Source of the DNA: Serratia marcescens
GTDB taxonomy: Bacteria > Pseudomonadota > Gammaproteobacteria > Enterobacterales > Enterobacteriaceae
Length of the DNA: 64,000 nucleotides
NCBI RefSeq assembly: GCF_006715005.1
Contig: NZ_VFMJ01000001.1
Span: 992,001-1,056,000 of the forward strand
Reading direction: 5' to 3'
A program made the position numbers and the translations under genes. Shown piece by piece: positions 45,511 through 55,661 of this stretch (the first letter of the stretch is position 1; every line of letters starts with the position of its first letter). Below the pieces are notes generated by a model, which did not search any database, had not been told where the DNA came from, and saw nothing but the letters and a program-made list of their open reading frames with translations.

Positions 45511-46197
45511 TCAGAACTGGCGCTGCATCCAGCGCACGTTCAGCCGCACCAGGGCGATGATGGCGCTGGAGAGCAGCCGCAACCCGCCGGGCATATCGCG
45601 GCGGCGGATGTCCAGCAGCAGCACGGTGCGCACCTGCGCGCTGTCGTTCCACACCTCGTGTTCGAAGGTATCGTCCCACAGCATGAACTCCCCCTCGTGC
45701 AGCCGGTATTCGCGGCCGTCCACTTTCAGCACCGCCGCCGGCACGCCGTCGGCGCGTTTGGGCATGTCCAGCACCAGATAGCCGCGCAGAATGCCGCGGA
45801 ACGGCCCGCGGTGGGGTGGCACCTGTTTGCCGGGCGCCAGGAAGGAGAGCGAGGCGGACAGCACGTCCGGCGACGAAGCGATCAGCGCCGCCAGCGTCGG
45901 GCAACGCGCCAGGTTGCGGGCGATCGGCTGGCCGTAGGCCTTCATGATGAACATGCGCCAGTCGCGCGCGTCGTTGGCGGAGATCGACGCCTGCTGGATC
46001 ATGATCTCGTGGAAGCGCGGAATATTGTGCAGATCGTGGGCGACGGTCAGCGCCTCTTCGCGGATCTGCCGCCATTGGGCGGTGAAACGTTCGGCGTCGG
46101 GGAACAGCGCGGCGCTGTCGAGCACCGGTTTGCCCTGAATGCGGCGATCGTAAACATTGCGCAATGCGAGCACGGACCAATCATAAATCGCGGACAT
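45511..46197 (-). CDS. Aspartyl/asparaginyl beta-hydroxylase-family oxygenase
   Basis: A 228-residue 2-oxoglutarate/iron oxygenase-fold protein. The core VPPHRGPFRGILRGYLVLD gives the first His ligand and the RxxxRxH-like region; the second is in FEHEVWNDSAQVR, where histidine and the following Arg bind iron and 2-oxoglutarate. The family includes LpxO, which 2-hydroxylates lipid A acyl chains, and enzymes acting on other lipids or proteins. This protein is shorter than LpxO. A C-terminal hydrophobic stretch (SSAIIALVRLNV) may attach it to the membrane. It is a single gene, convergent with livF. The substrate is unknown. Confidence 0.8.
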   Translation of the reverse strand: MSAIYDWSVLALRNVYDRRIQGKPVLDSAALFPDAERFTAQWRQIREEALTVAHDLHNIPRFHEIMIQQASISANDARDWRMFIMKAYGQPIARNLARCPTLAALIASSPDVLSASLSFLAPGKQVPPHRGPFRGILRGYLVLDMPKRADGVPAAVLKVDGREYRLHEGEFMLWDDTFEHEVWNDSAQVRTVLLLDIRRRDMPGGLRLLSSAIIALVRLNVRWMQRQF

Positions 46198-46465
46198 AAT
46201 GACCTCGCCTCAGAAAACGCCAAATGGACACTGCGCGCGGTTCTTCGGCGTGGCGCGTCGTCTGCGGGGGCCGGAAGGGAAGAGCGGCAGGAAAAATTGG
46301 TACGCTTCAAGAGATTAGCACAGCATTTGTGCAACCGTGTGTCTGCGAATGTGTCGAAATGCGGCGAAAAAAACCACACAATTAAAGTGTGACGCGTATC
46401 GCATTTAGCTGGCCGGTTGGTTAAAATATCGCTACTTGCCCGCACCTGTCCGGATTTTGTTTACC

Positions 46466-47656
46466 ATGGAACACGCTCCCGTTTCGCGCTCAACCGCCTG
46501 GTTGCGCGTGGTTATCCTCGCCGTCTCGGCCTTTATCTTCAACACCACCGAATTTATCCCGGTCGGCCTGCTGAGCGATATCGCCGCCAGCTTCTCGATG
46601 CAAACCGAACAGGTCGGCCTGATCATCACCATTTACGCCTGGATTGTCGCCGCCGCCTCGTTGGCGTGCATGCTGCTGACCAGCAAAATCGAGCGCCGCA
46701 AGCTGCTGATCGGCGTGTTCATGCTGTTTATCGCCAGTCACATCCTGACCGCCGTGGCCTGGAACTTCACCACGCTGGTTATCTCGCGCGCCGGCGTGGC
46801 GCTGGCGCACTCGGTGTTCTGGTCGATCACCGCCTCGCTGGCGATCCGCGTGGCGCCGCCGGGCAAGAAAGCCCAGGCGTTGAGCCTGCTGGCGGGCGGC
46901 ACCGCGCTGGCGATGGTGCTCGGGCTGCCGCTTGGGCGGGTGGTGGGGCAGCTGCTCGGTTGGCGCATGACCTTTATCGGCATCGCGGTGTGCGCCACCC
47001 TGGCGCTGGTGCTGCTGTGGCGCCTGCTGCCGGTGCTGAAAAGCGAGCACTCCGGTTCGCTGGCCAGCGTGCCGCTGCTGTTCAAACGCCCGGCGCTGCT
47101 GGCGCTGTACATGCTGACCGTCATCGTGGTGACGGCGCACTTCACCGCCTACAGCTACATCGAGCCGTTTATCCAGACCGTGGCCGGGCTCTCGGAGAAC
47201 TTCACCACGCTGATGCTGCTGCTGTTCGGCGCCGCCGGCATCGTCGGCAGCCTGCTGTTCAGCCGCTACAGCGAGCGTTTCCCTTCCGGCTTCTTTATCG
47301 GCGCCATCGCGCTGCTGACGTTGAGCCTGCTGCTGCTGTTGCCGGCCGCCGGCAGTGAAAGCCACCTGACCGTGCTGTGCATCTTCTGGGGTATGGCGAT
47401 CATGGCCATCGGCCTGTCGATGCAGGCCAAAGTGCTGAGCCTGGCGCCGGACGCCACCGACGTGGCGATGGCGATCTTCTCCGGCCTGTACAACTTCGGC
47501 ATCGGCAGCGGGGCGCTGCTGGGCAACCAGGTGAGCCTGCATCTGGGCATGGGCAATATCGGCTTCGTCGCCGCGCCGCTGGCGCTGATCGCCCTCGGCT
47601 GGTGCCTGCTGAGCGTCTACCGCAGCGAACGGCTGCAGCAGCACCCCAGCCGTTAA
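46466..47656 (+). CDS. sotB: Sugar efflux transporter SotB
   Basis: A 396-residue MFS transporter with 12 hydrophobic segments, the same length as E. coli SotB and highly similar throughout: [69 protein letters not shown], and [16 protein letters not shown] [18 protein letters not shown]. It exports sugars such as arabinose and IPTG-like compounds. Start ATG 46466 fits SotB; the longer reading from 46436 adds a non-conserved segment. Confidence 0.92.
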   Translation: MEHAPVSRSTAWLRVVILAVSAFIFNTTEFIPVGLLSDIAASFSMQTEQVGLIITIYAWIVAAASLACMLLTSKIERRKLLIGVFMLFIASHILTAVAWNFTTLVISRAGVALAHSVFWSITASLAIRVAPPGKKAQALSLLAGGTALAMVLGLPLGRVVGQLLGWRMTFIGIAVCATLALVLLWRLLPVLKSEHSGSLASVPLLFKRPALLALYMLTVIVVTAHFTAYSYIEPFIQTVAGLSENFTTLMLLLFGAAGIVGSLLFSRYSERFPSGFFIGAIALLTLSLLLLLPAAGSESHLTVLCIFWGMAIMAIGLSMQAKVLSLAPDATDVAMAIFSGLYNFGIGSGALLGNQVSLHLGMGNIGFVAAPLALIALGWCLLSVYRSERLQQHPSR

Positions 47657-47667
47657 GCCACCGATTC

Positions 47668-47700
47668 GGGATGCCGCTGCGGCATCCCAGGTTGCATTTT
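47668..47700 (+). terminator. Hairpin after sotB
   Basis: A perfect palindrome GGGATGCCGC T GCGGCATCCC (47668-47688) followed by a modest T-rich tail (GCATTTT). Confidence 0.6.
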
Positions 47701-47830
47701 CCTGCTATAAAACAGGCTGCTGCAGCGTTTTATGCTTAACTTTTTTTCATAGTCTGCTAATTAAAAATTTAACTCCGACGCCGCTTCGCTAGCATAGAAA
47801 GTCATCAAAAATGTTAATGCGAGGTTAACG

Positions 47831-49225
47831 GTGAGTGACTCTGTAGCGGCGTCGCCGATCCATGCGCGGGATTTGGCGGCCAGAATCGACGCCTTGCCCG
47901 CGTCGGCCGGCCTGTGGTGCTTTATCATTCTGCTGTCGCTGGGCGGCTTTTTCGAACTCTACGATCTGTTCCAGACCGGCTATATCAGCACCGGCCTTAT
48001 CGCCGACGGCATTTTCCACACCGGCGCGCTGGGTGTCTTCGGCGTGTCGGATCAGGCGGCCTTCGCCTCCGCCACCTTTCTCGGCCTGTTCGTCGGCGCC
48101 AGCCTGCTGAGCCCGTACGCCGATCGCTTCGGCCGGCGTGCCACCTTTATGTTCGCCCTGATCTGGTACGGCGCCTTCTCGCTGCTGTTGGCGTTTCAAC
48201 AGCAGGCGGAATGGGTGATCTTTCTGCGCTTTCTGGTGGGCGTCGGGCTCGGCATCGAGCTGGTGACCATCGACACCTACCTGACGGAGTGGGTGCCCGC
48301 GCATCTGCGTACCCGGGCTTTTGCCTTCGCGTTCTTCGTGCAGTTCCTGTCGGTACCGGCGGTGGCGCTGATGTCCTGGTGGCTGGTGCCGAAGACGATT
48401 TGGGGCCTGAGCGGCTGGCGCTACGTGGTGATCGCCGGCGCGCTGGCTTCGCTGGTGATCTGGCTGGTGCGCAAGGGGCTGCCGGAGTCGCCGCGCTGGC
48501 TGGTGCAGCAGCGGCGCTATGCGCAGGCCCGGCAGGTGATGCGGGATATGGAACGGCGCTGCGGCGTGGCGGCCACGGACTTCCCGTCGCGCCCGGTAGA
48601 CGATGCCGAGGGGGCGCCGCCGCGCGGCCGCTTTCGCGACATCTGGGCGCCGCAGTACCGCGATCGCACGCTGATGCTGGTGGTGATGAATTTCTTTCAG
48701 GCCATCGGCTTCTTCGGCTTCGGCAACTGGCTGCCGGCGCTGCTGTCGGGCAAGGGCGCCTCGGTTACCCACAGCCTGCTGTACGCTTTCTTCATCACGC
48801 TGGCCTACCCGCTCGGCTCGCTGCTGTGCAGCTTCTACGCCGACAAGATGGAGAACAAGTGGCAGATCGTGTTGTCTTGCCTGGTGACGGTGATCTTCGG
48901 CTCGCTGTTCGCGCTGCAGAACAACCCGCTGTGGCTGATCCTGTGCGGCTTCTTCATCACCTGGTCCAACGCCTGGCTGACCTACAGCTACCACTCCTAT
49001 CAATCCGAGATCTTCCCGACCCATATCCGCGCCCGCGCCGTCGGTTTCTGTTACTCCTTTAGCCGGCTGTCGACGGTATTCAGCAGCATCATTATCGGCA
49101 TTATCTTGCAGTACGGCGGCTCGCTGGGGGTGATCGCGTTTATCGTCGCCAGCATGCTGATCGTGATGCTGGTGATCGGGCTGTTCGGCCCGAAAACGCG
49201 CGGCATCGATCTGGAAAACATCTGA
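47831..49225 (+). CDS. MFS metabolite transporter (sugar porter/AAHS-like)
   Basis: A 464-residue, 12-segment MFS protein. Motifs: [20 protein letters not shown] (loop 2-3), [36 protein letters not shown] and [14 protein letters not shown]. These are shared by sugar porters and aromatic-acid/H+ symporters. It starts at GTG 47831 with GCGAGG upstream. It is a monocistronic gene followed by a terminator. The substrate cannot be read from the sequence. Confidence 0.87.
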   Translation: MSDSVAASPIHARDLAARIDALPASAGLWCFIILLSLGGFFELYDLFQTGYISTGLIADGIFHTGALGVFGVSDQAAFASATFLGLFVGASLLSPYADRFGRRATFMFALIWYGAFSLLLAFQQQAEWVIFLRFLVGVGLGIELVTIDTYLTEWVPAHLRTRAFAFAFFVQFLSVPAVALMSWWLVPKTIWGLSGWRYVVIAGALASLVIWLVRKGLPESPRWLVQQRRYAQARQVMRDMERRCGVAATDFPSRPVDDAEGAPPRGRFRDIWAPQYRDRTLMLVVMNFFQAIGFFGFGNWLPALLSGKGASVTHSLLYAFFITLAYPLGSLLCSFYADKMENKWQIVLSCLVTVIFGSLFALQNNPLWLILCGFFITWSNAWLTYSYHSYQSEIFPTHIRARAVGFCYSFSRLSTVFSSIIIGIILQYGGSLGVIAFIVASMLIVMLVIGLFGPKTRGIDLENI

Positions 49226-49233
49226 CGTTTTGC

Positions 49234-49258
49234 GCCGGCGGCGACGCCGGCCTCTTCA
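49234..49258 (+). terminator. Terminator after MFS gene
   Basis: GCCGGCG (49234-49240)/CGCCGGC (49245-49251) with loop GCGA, then CTCTTC. Confidence 0.55.
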
Positions 49259-49367
49259 GCAAAAAAACTCGCGATCATGCGAAAATTATTCCGTTATCAC
49301 TGCCTTTGCGCCTGCCGTACTGTTACCCGGTACAAAATCCAATTCAATACCGAGCGGGGAACACGTC

Positions 49368-50198
49368 ATGAGCATCCTCACCGCGCCCGATGGCGCGCGC
49401 ATTTTCTATAAGGATTGGGGCCGCGGCCAGCCGATCCTGTTCTCCCACGGTTGGCCGCTGTCCGCCGACGCCTGGGACAACCAGCTGCTGTTTTTCGGCC
49501 AGAGCGGGTTCCGCGTGATTGCCCACGATCGTCGCGGCCACGGCCGTTCGGATCAGACTTGGCACGGCAACGACATCAACCAATACGCCGACGATCTGGC
49601 CTTGCTGATCGAAACGCTGGATCTGCGCGATCTGATCCTGGTCGGCCATTCCACCGGCGGCGGCGAAGTGGCGCGCTATATCGGCCGTCACGGCAGCGAG
49701 CGGGTGGCGAAGGTGGTGCTGGTGGGGGCCGTACCGCCGCTGATGCTGCAAACGCCGGTCAACCCTGAGGGCTCGCCGATGGCGGCCTTCGACGGCATTC
49801 GCAGCGGCGTGGCGGGCAACCGTTCGCAGTTCTTCAAAGATTTGGCGGTGCCCTTCTACGGCTTCCACTGCGACGAGGTGGAGAGCAATGCGGGGCTGAT
49901 CGACCACTTCTGGCTGATGGGCATGCAGGGCGGCGTGAAAGGGCAGTACGACGGCGTGCGCGCGTTCTCCGAAGTGGATTACACCGCCGATTTGCTGGCG
50001 ATCGACAAGCCGACGCTGCTGGTGCACGGCGACGCCGATCAGATCGTGCCGATCGGTGCCTCGGCGCTGAAAGCCGCTAAGCTTATGCAACAGGCGGAGC
50101 TGAACGTATACGCTGGCGGTGCTCACGGCTTGGCGCAGGTCGATCCCGATCGCTTCAACGCCGATTTGCTGGCCTTTATCCAGAATTCGCCGTTCTAA
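49368..50198 (+). CDS. Alpha/beta hydrolase, non-heme chloroperoxidase type
   Basis: A 276-residue alpha/beta-hydrolase: oxyanion [13 protein letters not shown], nucleophile elbow GHSTGGGE (Ser near residue 98), acid in HGDADQIVP and catalytic His in GGAHGLAQ. This is the cofactor-free haloperoxidase/esterase group. It resembles the protein encoded at 60274 over its whole length, so the window carries two paralogues. Start ATG 49368. It forms an operon with DoxX (9-bp gap) and an MFS exporter. The physiological substrate is unknown. Confidence 0.9.
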   Translation: MSILTAPDGARIFYKDWGRGQPILFSHGWPLSADAWDNQLLFFGQSGFRVIAHDRRGHGRSDQTWHGNDINQYADDLALLIETLDLRDLILVGHSTGGGEVARYIGRHGSERVAKVVLVGAVPPLMLQTPVNPEGSPMAAFDGIRSGVAGNRSQFFKDLAVPFYGFHCDEVESNAGLIDHFWLMGMQGGVKGQYDGVRAFSEVDYTADLLAIDKPTLLVHGDADQIVPIGASALKAAKLMQQAELNVYAGGAHGLAQVDPDRFNADLLAFIQNSPF

Positions 50199-50207
50199 GG
50201 GGGCGCG

Positions 50208-50633
50208 ATGAACCTGACTGTTATCGCCGCCCGCTGCGCGCAGCGGCTGCATGCGCCCATGCTGCGCTGGCTGCTGCTGCTCGCCATTTGCGCCGCCTAC
50301 ATCCAGGGCGGGTTGGTCAAGGCGCTGAACGTCGAAGGCGCGGTTGCTGAGATGACCCACTTCGGCCTGCAGCCGGCGGCGCTGTTCGCCGTGCTGGTGA
50401 CGCTGCTGGAACTGGCGGCGTCGGCGCTGATCCTGAGCGGCTTTTATCGCTGGCTCGGCGCGTTGGCGCTGGCCGGTTTTACCCTGATGGCGACGCTGAT
50501 GGCCAATCCGTTCTGGCAGTTCGACGGGGCGGAGCGCGGCCAGATGATGAACGGATTTTTTGAACACCTCGGGCTGGCCGGCGCGCTGTTGCTGGTGGCA
50601 TTTAACGATTTGAAGGAGCGAACGGATGGCTGA
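50208..50633 (+). CDS. DoxX-family membrane protein
   Basis: A 141-residue, four-segment membrane protein with the DoxX pattern: YIQGGLVKALN, VLVTLLELAASALILSGFYRWLGALAL and FWQFDGAERGQMMNGFFEHLGLAGALL. The family has no settled function; members accompany redox and detoxification genes. It overlaps the downstream MFS gene by eight bases and follows the hydrolase gene. Confidence 0.88.
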   Translation: MNLTVIAARCAQRLHAPMLRWLLLLAICAAYIQGGLVKALNVEGAVAEMTHFGLQPAALFAVLVTLLELAASALILSGFYRWLGALALAGFTLMATLMANPFWQFDGAERGQMMNGFFEHLGLAGALLLVAFNDLKERTDG

Positions 50634-52236
50634 ACAGACGGAAAACAAGGCGGCGGCGGGCGGCTTCGCGCCGCTGAAAATCCCATTATTTGCGGTGCTG
50701 TGGGGTGCCACGGTGCTCGGCAACGTCGGCAGCTTTATGCGCGACGTCGCCAGCTCGTGGCTGATCACCGACCTGTCGAGCAACCCTTCGGCGGTGGCGC
50801 TGATGCAGACCGCCGCCACGCTGCCGGTGTTCCTGCTGGCGATCCCGGCCGGGGTATTGTCGGACATCCTCGATCGGCGACGCTTTCTGATCTTCGTGCA
50901 AATTCTGCTGGCCTGCGTCAGCGGCAGCCTGCTGGTGCTGTCGCAGACCGGCGCGCTGACGGTGGAATACCTGCTGGCGCTGACCTTCGTCGGCGGCATC
51001 GGCGCGGCGCTGATGGGGCCGACCTGGCAGGCGATCGTGCCGGAGCTGGTACCGCGCACCGAGCTGAAAAACGCCGTGGCGCTGAACTCGCTGGGCATCA
51101 ACATCGCCCGTTCCATCGGCCCGGCGGCCGGCGGCCTGCTGCTGGCCAGCTTCGGCGCCGGCGCGGCCTACGGCGCGGACGTGATGAGCTATGTGCTGGT
51201 GATCGCGGCGCTGCTGTGGTGGAAGCGGCCGAAGGCCGAGGACAGCGGCCTGTCGGAACACTTCTTCGGCGCCTTCCGCGCCGGCCTGCGCTATGCCCGT
51301 TCCAGCCGCGAGCTGCACGTGGTGCTGCTGCGGGCGGCGGTGTTCTTCGCCTTCTCCAGCTCGGTCTGGGCGCTGCTGCCGCTGGTGGCGCGCCGCATGC
51401 TGGGCGGCAGCGCCGGTTTTTATGGCGTGCTGCTGGGGGCGGTAGGCGCCGGGGCGATCCTCGGGGCGATTGCGCTGCCGCGCCTGCGCCAGCGGCTGAA
51501 TGCCGACGGGCTGGTGCTGCTGGCGGCGGTGCTCACCGCCGTGGTGATGGCGGCCCTGTCTCTGGCGCCGCCGCAGTGGCTGGCGGTGGTGCTGCTGCTG
51601 GTGCTGGGCGCCGGCTGGATTATCGCGTTGACCACGCTCAACGGCGCGGCGCAGGGCGTGCTGCCCAACTGGGTGCGCGGCCGCGGCCTGGCCATCTACC
51701 TGATGGTGTTCAACGGCGCGATGGCGGCGGGCAGCCTGCTGTGGGGGCTGGTGGCGCAGGAGCTGGGCGTGGCCGCCACGCTGCTGGTCGGCGGCGTCGG
51801 CCTGTTGGCGGCGGGGCTGCTGTTCCACCGCCTGCGTCTGCCGACCGGCGAAGCCGATCTGCAGCCGTCGAACCATTGGCCGGAGCCGTTGGTCAACACG
51901 CCAGTTGAAAACGATCGCGGCCCGGTGATGATTCAGGTGGAGTACCGCATCCGCGAACAGGATCGGCCGCAGTTCTTGCGCACGCTGCTGATGCTGGAGC
52001 GCGCGCGTCGCCGCGATGGCGCTTACGCCTGGGGCATCACCGAGCATACCGGCGATCCGGAATGCATCATGGAGTGGTTCCTGGTGGAATCCTGGGCGGA
52101 GCACCTGCGGCAGCACCAGCGGGTGTCGCACGCCGACGCCGATCTGCAGCAGGAGGCGCTGCGCTTCCACATCGGCCCGGAGAAACCGGTGGTGCATCAC
52201 TTCCTGTCGCTCGACCGGCATCAGGTGAAGCATTAA
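50626..52236 (+). CDS. MFS_3 exporter with C-terminal monooxygenase-like domain
   Basis: 536 residues. The first about 415 form a 12-segment MFS_3 transporter (GSFMRDVASSWLITDLSSNP, GPTWQAIVPELVPRTELKNAVALNS, GINIARSIGPAAGGLL), the group that includes the enterobactin exporter EntS. Residues about 430-536 form an extra soluble alpha/beta domain (VEYRIREQDRPQFLRTLLMLE), resembling antibiotic-biosynthesis monooxygenase-like ferredoxin folds. This longer architecture is common in the family. Third gene of the hydrolase-DoxX operon; it may export a compound handled by the hydrolase. Confidence 0.87.
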   Translation: MAEQTENKAAAGGFAPLKIPLFAVLWGATVLGNVGSFMRDVASSWLITDLSSNPSAVALMQTAATLPVFLLAIPAGVLSDILDRRRFLIFVQILLACVSGSLLVLSQTGALTVEYLLALTFVGGIGAALMGPTWQAIVPELVPRTELKNAVALNSLGINIARSIGPAAGGLLLASFGAGAAYGADVMSYVLVIAALLWWKRPKAEDSGLSEHFFGAFRAGLRYARSSRELHVVLLRAAVFFAFSSSVWALLPLVARRMLGGSAGFYGVLLGAVGAGAILGAIALPRLRQRLNADGLVLLAAVLTAVVMAALSLAPPQWLAVVLLLVLGAGWIIALTTLNGAAQGVLPNWVRGRGLAIYLMVFNGAMAAGSLLWGLVAQELGVAATLLVGGVGLLAAGLLFHRLRLPTGEADLQPSNHWPEPLVNTPVENDRGPVMIQVEYRIREQDRPQFLRTLLMLERARRRDGAYAWGITEHTGDPECIMEWFLVESWAEHLRQHQRVSHADADLQQEALRFHIGPEKPVVHHFLSLDRHQVKH

Positions 52237-52332
52237 CTGCACGGCCAGGCGGCGAGAAGGTGCTATGCTTTTGGTCGGTTCGGCGGCGCGGCCGCCGTAA
52301 GACGAATGTAGTCAGCACAGGGAGACACATTG

Positions 52333-53385
52333 ATGACGGCACCTTCTGCTTTTGCCCGCGAGCTTGGGCTGCGCTATCCGATCGTTCAGGGGCCGATGAA
52401 CGGCGCGTCGCCGCCGGCGTTGGCGGTGGCGGTGAGCAACGCCGGGGCGCTGGGCTCGTGCGCGGCGGCGCTGTTTTCACCGGCGGTGATCCTCGAGCGC
52501 GTGCAGCAGATCCGCGCGCAGACCGCCGCGCCGTTCAACATCAATCTGTTTCTGCTCGATGAGCAGCACCCGGATCTCGCCGAGCTCAAGCGCGCCCAGC
52601 ACCTGCTGCGGCCGTTCCGCGAAGCGCTGGGGCTGAGCGAGCCGCCGATCCCCACCCAATTCGCCGAAAACAACCGCGACCAGATCGCGGCCTTGCTGGA
52701 GGCGGCGCCGCCGGTGGCCAGCTTCACCTTCGGCGTGCTGCCGCGCGCCACGGTCACACAGTTCAAGAAGGCCGGCTCGCGGGTGATCGGCACCGCCACC
52801 ACGGTGGCGGAAGCCCGCACCTGGGAAGAGGCGGGCGCCGACTTCGTTTGCGTCTCGGGCTCGGAGGCGGGCGGCCACCGCCCGACCTTCCTCGGCGACA
52901 TTGAGCAATCCTGCGTCGGCCTGATGGCCCTGCTGCCGCAGGTGGTGGCGGCGGTGAAGATCCCGGTGATCGCCGCGGGCGGCATCATGAACGGGCGCGG
53001 CATCGCGGCGGCGCGCTTGTTGGGCGCACAGGCGGCGCAGTTGGGCACCGCGTTCCTGTGCAGCCCGGAGTCGGGCATCGCCGAAGCTTGGCGGGCGGCG
53101 CTGCGTAACGCCGGCGATGACAGCACGCGCCTGACGCGCGCCTTCAGCGGCCGCCCGGCGCGCGGCATCGTCAATGATTTCATGCGGCAGATGCGCGCGG
53201 AAGAGGCGCAGATCCTGCCTTATCCGGTGCAGAACGCGCTCACCGGCGATATCCGCCAGGCGGCGGCCAAGGCCGGGCGCGGGGAATTTATGTCGCTGTG
53301 GGCCGGGCAAGGCGTGGGCCTGGCGCGGCCGATGCCGGCGGCGGAGCTGGTCGCCACCCTGGCGGCGGAGCTGGAAGCGCTGTAA
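52333..53385 (+). CDS. Nitronate monooxygenase (2-nitropropane dioxygenase family)
   Basis: A 350-residue FMN TIM-barrel enzyme: RYPIVQGPMNGASPPALAVA at the N-terminus, VSGSEAGGHRPTFLGD around the proposed catalytic His, IPVIAAGGIMNGRGIAAARLLGAQAAQLGT and FLCSPESG. It oxidises alkyl nitronates; some relatives are FMN-dependent reductases. Start ATG 52333 has GGAGAC upstream. A strong terminator follows at once. Confidence 0.91.
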   Translation: MTAPSAFARELGLRYPIVQGPMNGASPPALAVAVSNAGALGSCAAALFSPAVILERVQQIRAQTAAPFNINLFLLDEQHPDLAELKRAQHLLRPFREALGLSEPPIPTQFAENNRDQIAALLEAAPPVASFTFGVLPRATVTQFKKAGSRVIGTATTVAEARTWEEAGADFVCVSGSEAGGHRPTFLGDIEQSCVGLMALLPQVVAAVKIPVIAAGGIMNGRGIAAARLLGAQAAQLGTAFLCSPESGIAEAWRAALRNAGDDSTRLTRAFSGRPARGIVNDFMRQMRAEEAQILPYPVQNALTGDIRQAAAKAGRGEFMSLWAGQGVGLARPMPAAELVATLAAELEAL

Positions 53386-53393
53386 GGCAGACG

Positions 53394-53418
53394 GGGCGCC
53401 AGATTTGGCGCCCTTTTT
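53394..53418 (+). terminator. Rho-independent terminator after nitronate monooxygenase
   Basis: GGGCGCCA (53394-53401)/TGGCGCCC (53406-53413), loop GATT, then TTTTT. Confidence 0.85.
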
Positions 53419-53430
53419 CTTGGCCTGGCG

Positions 53431-54720
53431 TTAAAAACTGTAGGTGCCCTGCGCCAGCACGAAGTTCATGTTTTTAAGCCCGGCATGCTGCTGCAGGCTG
53501 TGGCCGACGTCGAAGTAGACATAGGCCACTTTGAACTGGAGATCGCTGCGTGGCGTCCAGGTGGTTTCGACCTGATACTGATTGCCGATAAAGCGCGAGC
53601 CTTGCTCGCTGCCTTTCACCGGGCGCATCGGCCCGAGGTAGAAGGCATCCTCGCGGCGTTGCCGCCACAACGCGTCCCAGCTGAAATCGATGGTCAGGGT
53701 TTGCCACGGCGTCATCGTGACCGAAGGGTGGATGGCGATCAGGTTAGCCGGCGCCACCAGCCCGTTCTCGGTCAGGTAGGGCAGCTTGGGGTACATGGCG
53801 TTAAAGGTGTTGAGCTGCCCATCGTGACCGTTTTTATCGCCGCTGGCGATGCCAATCTTGCCGCCGAAGCGCGGTTGCCAGCGCCAGTCGCTCACCGTAT
53901 AGCCGGCGTGCGCCGACGCCGACCAGGCGCGGATGTCGCGCTGTCCTGCGCTGCCGAACTGCCAGGCGGCTTCATTATCCCAGTCGAACCCCTGCGTCGC
54001 GCCGAAAATGCGCGCGCCGACGGTATAGCGCCGCTCTTGCCCGCTGAGCTGCGCGTAGTGGGCGTCGCTATCCTCAAAGCCGAAGGTGTAGAGATCGAGC
54101 GCGGAAGCCAGCGCGGCCAGCGGCGTGGTGCCGTACAGCCCCCACACCTTTTGGCTGTTGTCGGTATCGTCGTCGAAACTGCCGGTTTTGAGGGTGACGG
54201 GATGGCCGATAAAGGCGTCGAGGCGGTTTTTATCCTTGGCCCAGCTGGCGCGGATGGCATCGAAGGAACGGCGCACGTTGGGGCCGTCGCGGGTGCCCAG
54301 CAGGTGCAGCGAGCCCAGCGCAATTTCCTGGCGGCCGACCCGCAGGGTGCCGAGGCCGTAGGCGGTGGGCAGTTTCATATCCACATAGCCCTGGCCGAGA
54401 TAGGCATGATCTTCGTCGGTCGGCTTGCGCCCGCGATCGCGTGGGGTGGCCAGCGACGATCCCAACTGAACATAGGCGCCAAAGTTGTCGCCATAGTCGA
54501 GGCGCGCGCCAATCAGCAGGCGCTGCATGAAGGTGTCGTCGCGTCCGCCGCTCAGATCCCGTTGATCCGTCCATTCATAGCGCTCGCGCAGTGAACCGTC
54601 GAAAGACAGGGTGGCCGCATCGCCCAACGGGATGTTTTTCCAGGGGGACGCGGCAGGCTCCGCCGCCAGCGCGGGGAGCGTGGAGAACAGCAACAGTGCG
54701 GGAAGCGTGCGTTTCATCAT
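53431..54720 (-). CDS. AlgE-like outer membrane porin (alginate export family)
   Basis: 429 residues with a signal peptide (MMKRTLPALLLFSTLPALA). Alternating amphipathic strands end in an aromatic C-terminus (GTYSF), the beta-barrel insertion signal. The start (LSFDGSLRERYEWTDQRD) and the segment LGTLRVGRQEIALGSLHLLGTRDGPNVRRSF place it in the alginate_exp family, which also contains porins for aromatic and other small molecules. No alginate genes are nearby. It follows the exported glyoxalase-fold gene by 41 bp and probably forms an operon with it. Confidence 0.88.
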   Translation of the reverse strand: MMKRTLPALLLFSTLPALAAEPAASPWKNIPLGDAATLSFDGSLRERYEWTDQRDLSGGRDDTFMQRLLIGARLDYGDNFGAYVQLGSSLATPRDRGRKPTDEDHAYLGQGYVDMKLPTAYGLGTLRVGRQEIALGSLHLLGTRDGPNVRRSFDAIRASWAKDKNRLDAFIGHPVTLKTGSFDDDTDNSQKVWGLYGTTPLAALASALDLYTFGFEDSDAHYAQLSGQERRYTVGARIFGATQGFDWDNEAAWQFGSAGQRDIRAWSASAHAGYTVSDWRWQPRFGGKIGIASGDKNGHDGQLNTFNAMYPKLPYLTENGLVAPANLIAIHPSVTMTPWQTLTIDFSWDALWRQRREDAFYLGPMRPVKGSEQGSRFIGNQYQVETTWTPRSDLQFKVAYVYFDVGHSLQQHAGLKNMNFVLAQGTYSF

Positions 54721-54761
54721 GGATATCCGAAGAAAAAAGCGCGCCGCAGCGCGCCTTGGGT

Positions 54762-55661
54762 TTATTTAGCCGTCTGGTGAATTTCGGCGATGTAGCCGCC
54801 GGGGAAACGCACCAGCGCCGAGGCGCGGCGTTCCGCCGCCGTCGAACGCCACAGCACCTGCGCGCCGCTGGCCGTCGCTTTGGCCAGCGTGGCCGGCAGA
54901 TCGTCGACGCCATAGCCGGTGCGCTCATGGCCGAACGGATAAGGCAGATGCCCGTCGGTGACGAAAATGCGCGTTTTGCCGAAGTGGGAATCCAGCGCGA
55001 TCTGGCGGATCTTGCCGTTGTCGCTGCGGCCGATCGCCGTATCGCTGACCAGTTCGTCGCTCACGACCTTGCCGTGCGAGAACGCCTGGTAGCTTTTCAG
55101 GAAATCGTCGACGCGGTAGGCGGAGAGATACAGGCGGTTTTCCGGCACGCTCAGCAGCGGCTTGTAGTTGGGCGCCTTGGTGTGCCAATAGAGCTGCATG
55201 TTGACGCCGCCGGGCCACTGGATCACCGCGTCGCGGCCGATCGGATCGTCGAAAGGCGCAACCTGCACATCGGCACCGGCGGCCCTGGCCTGGCGGATGG
55301 CGGCGTCCATATCCCTGACCAGAAAACCGTTGCGCTCGGTGCCAAACGGATGCGGGATCGGCGTTTTGAAATCGAACACCGAGAAGCTGCCGGCCGGCGT
55401 CAGTATCAGCTGGGAGTAGGTTTCGCTCGGCGTGGGCGTGACGTTGACCAGCACGCGTTCGGTGCTGGTGCCGCCGAAGGTTTTCAGGATGCTGTCGACA
55501 AAGGCATCCATCTTGCCGCGTTCGACGTAGACATGGGTGGTGTCATATTGCAGCCCCACGGCGAGAGACGCCGTATCGGCCGCCCATGACATCGCCGGGA
55601 GCAGCAGCGCAAGGGCCGATATCCTCAGCCGACGAGAAGAAATGCCGATAATATGTTGCAT
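54762..55661 (-). CDS. Exported VOC (glyoxalase/bleomycin-resistance fold) protein
   Basis: 299 residues. An N-terminal signal peptide (RRLRISALALLLPAMSWAADT) is followed by two VOC-like modules: residues 30-165 with FGTERNGFLVRDMDAAIRQA, and 170-299 with FGHERTGYGVDDLPATL and VRFPGGYIAEIHQT. VOC enzymes are normally cytoplasmic metal enzymes, so export is unusual. Start ATG 55661 is supported by GGAGGTCAAC. The downstream gene encodes an AlgE-like porin, suggesting uptake and processing of a small molecule. Confidence 0.85.
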   Translation of the reverse strand: MQHIIGISSRRLRISALALLLPAMSWAADTASLAVGLQYDTTHVYVERGKMDAFVDSILKTFGGTSTERVLVNVTPTPSETYSQLILTPAGSFSVFDFKTPIPHPFGTERNGFLVRDMDAAIRQARAAGADVQVAPFDDPIGRDAVIQWPGGVNMQLYWHTKAPNYKPLLSVPENRLYLSAYRVDDFLKSYQAFSHGKVVSDELVSDTAIGRSDNGKIRQIALDSHFGKTRIFVTDGHLPYPFGHERTGYGVDDLPATLAKATASGAQVLWRSTAAERRASALVRFPGGYIAEIHQTAK

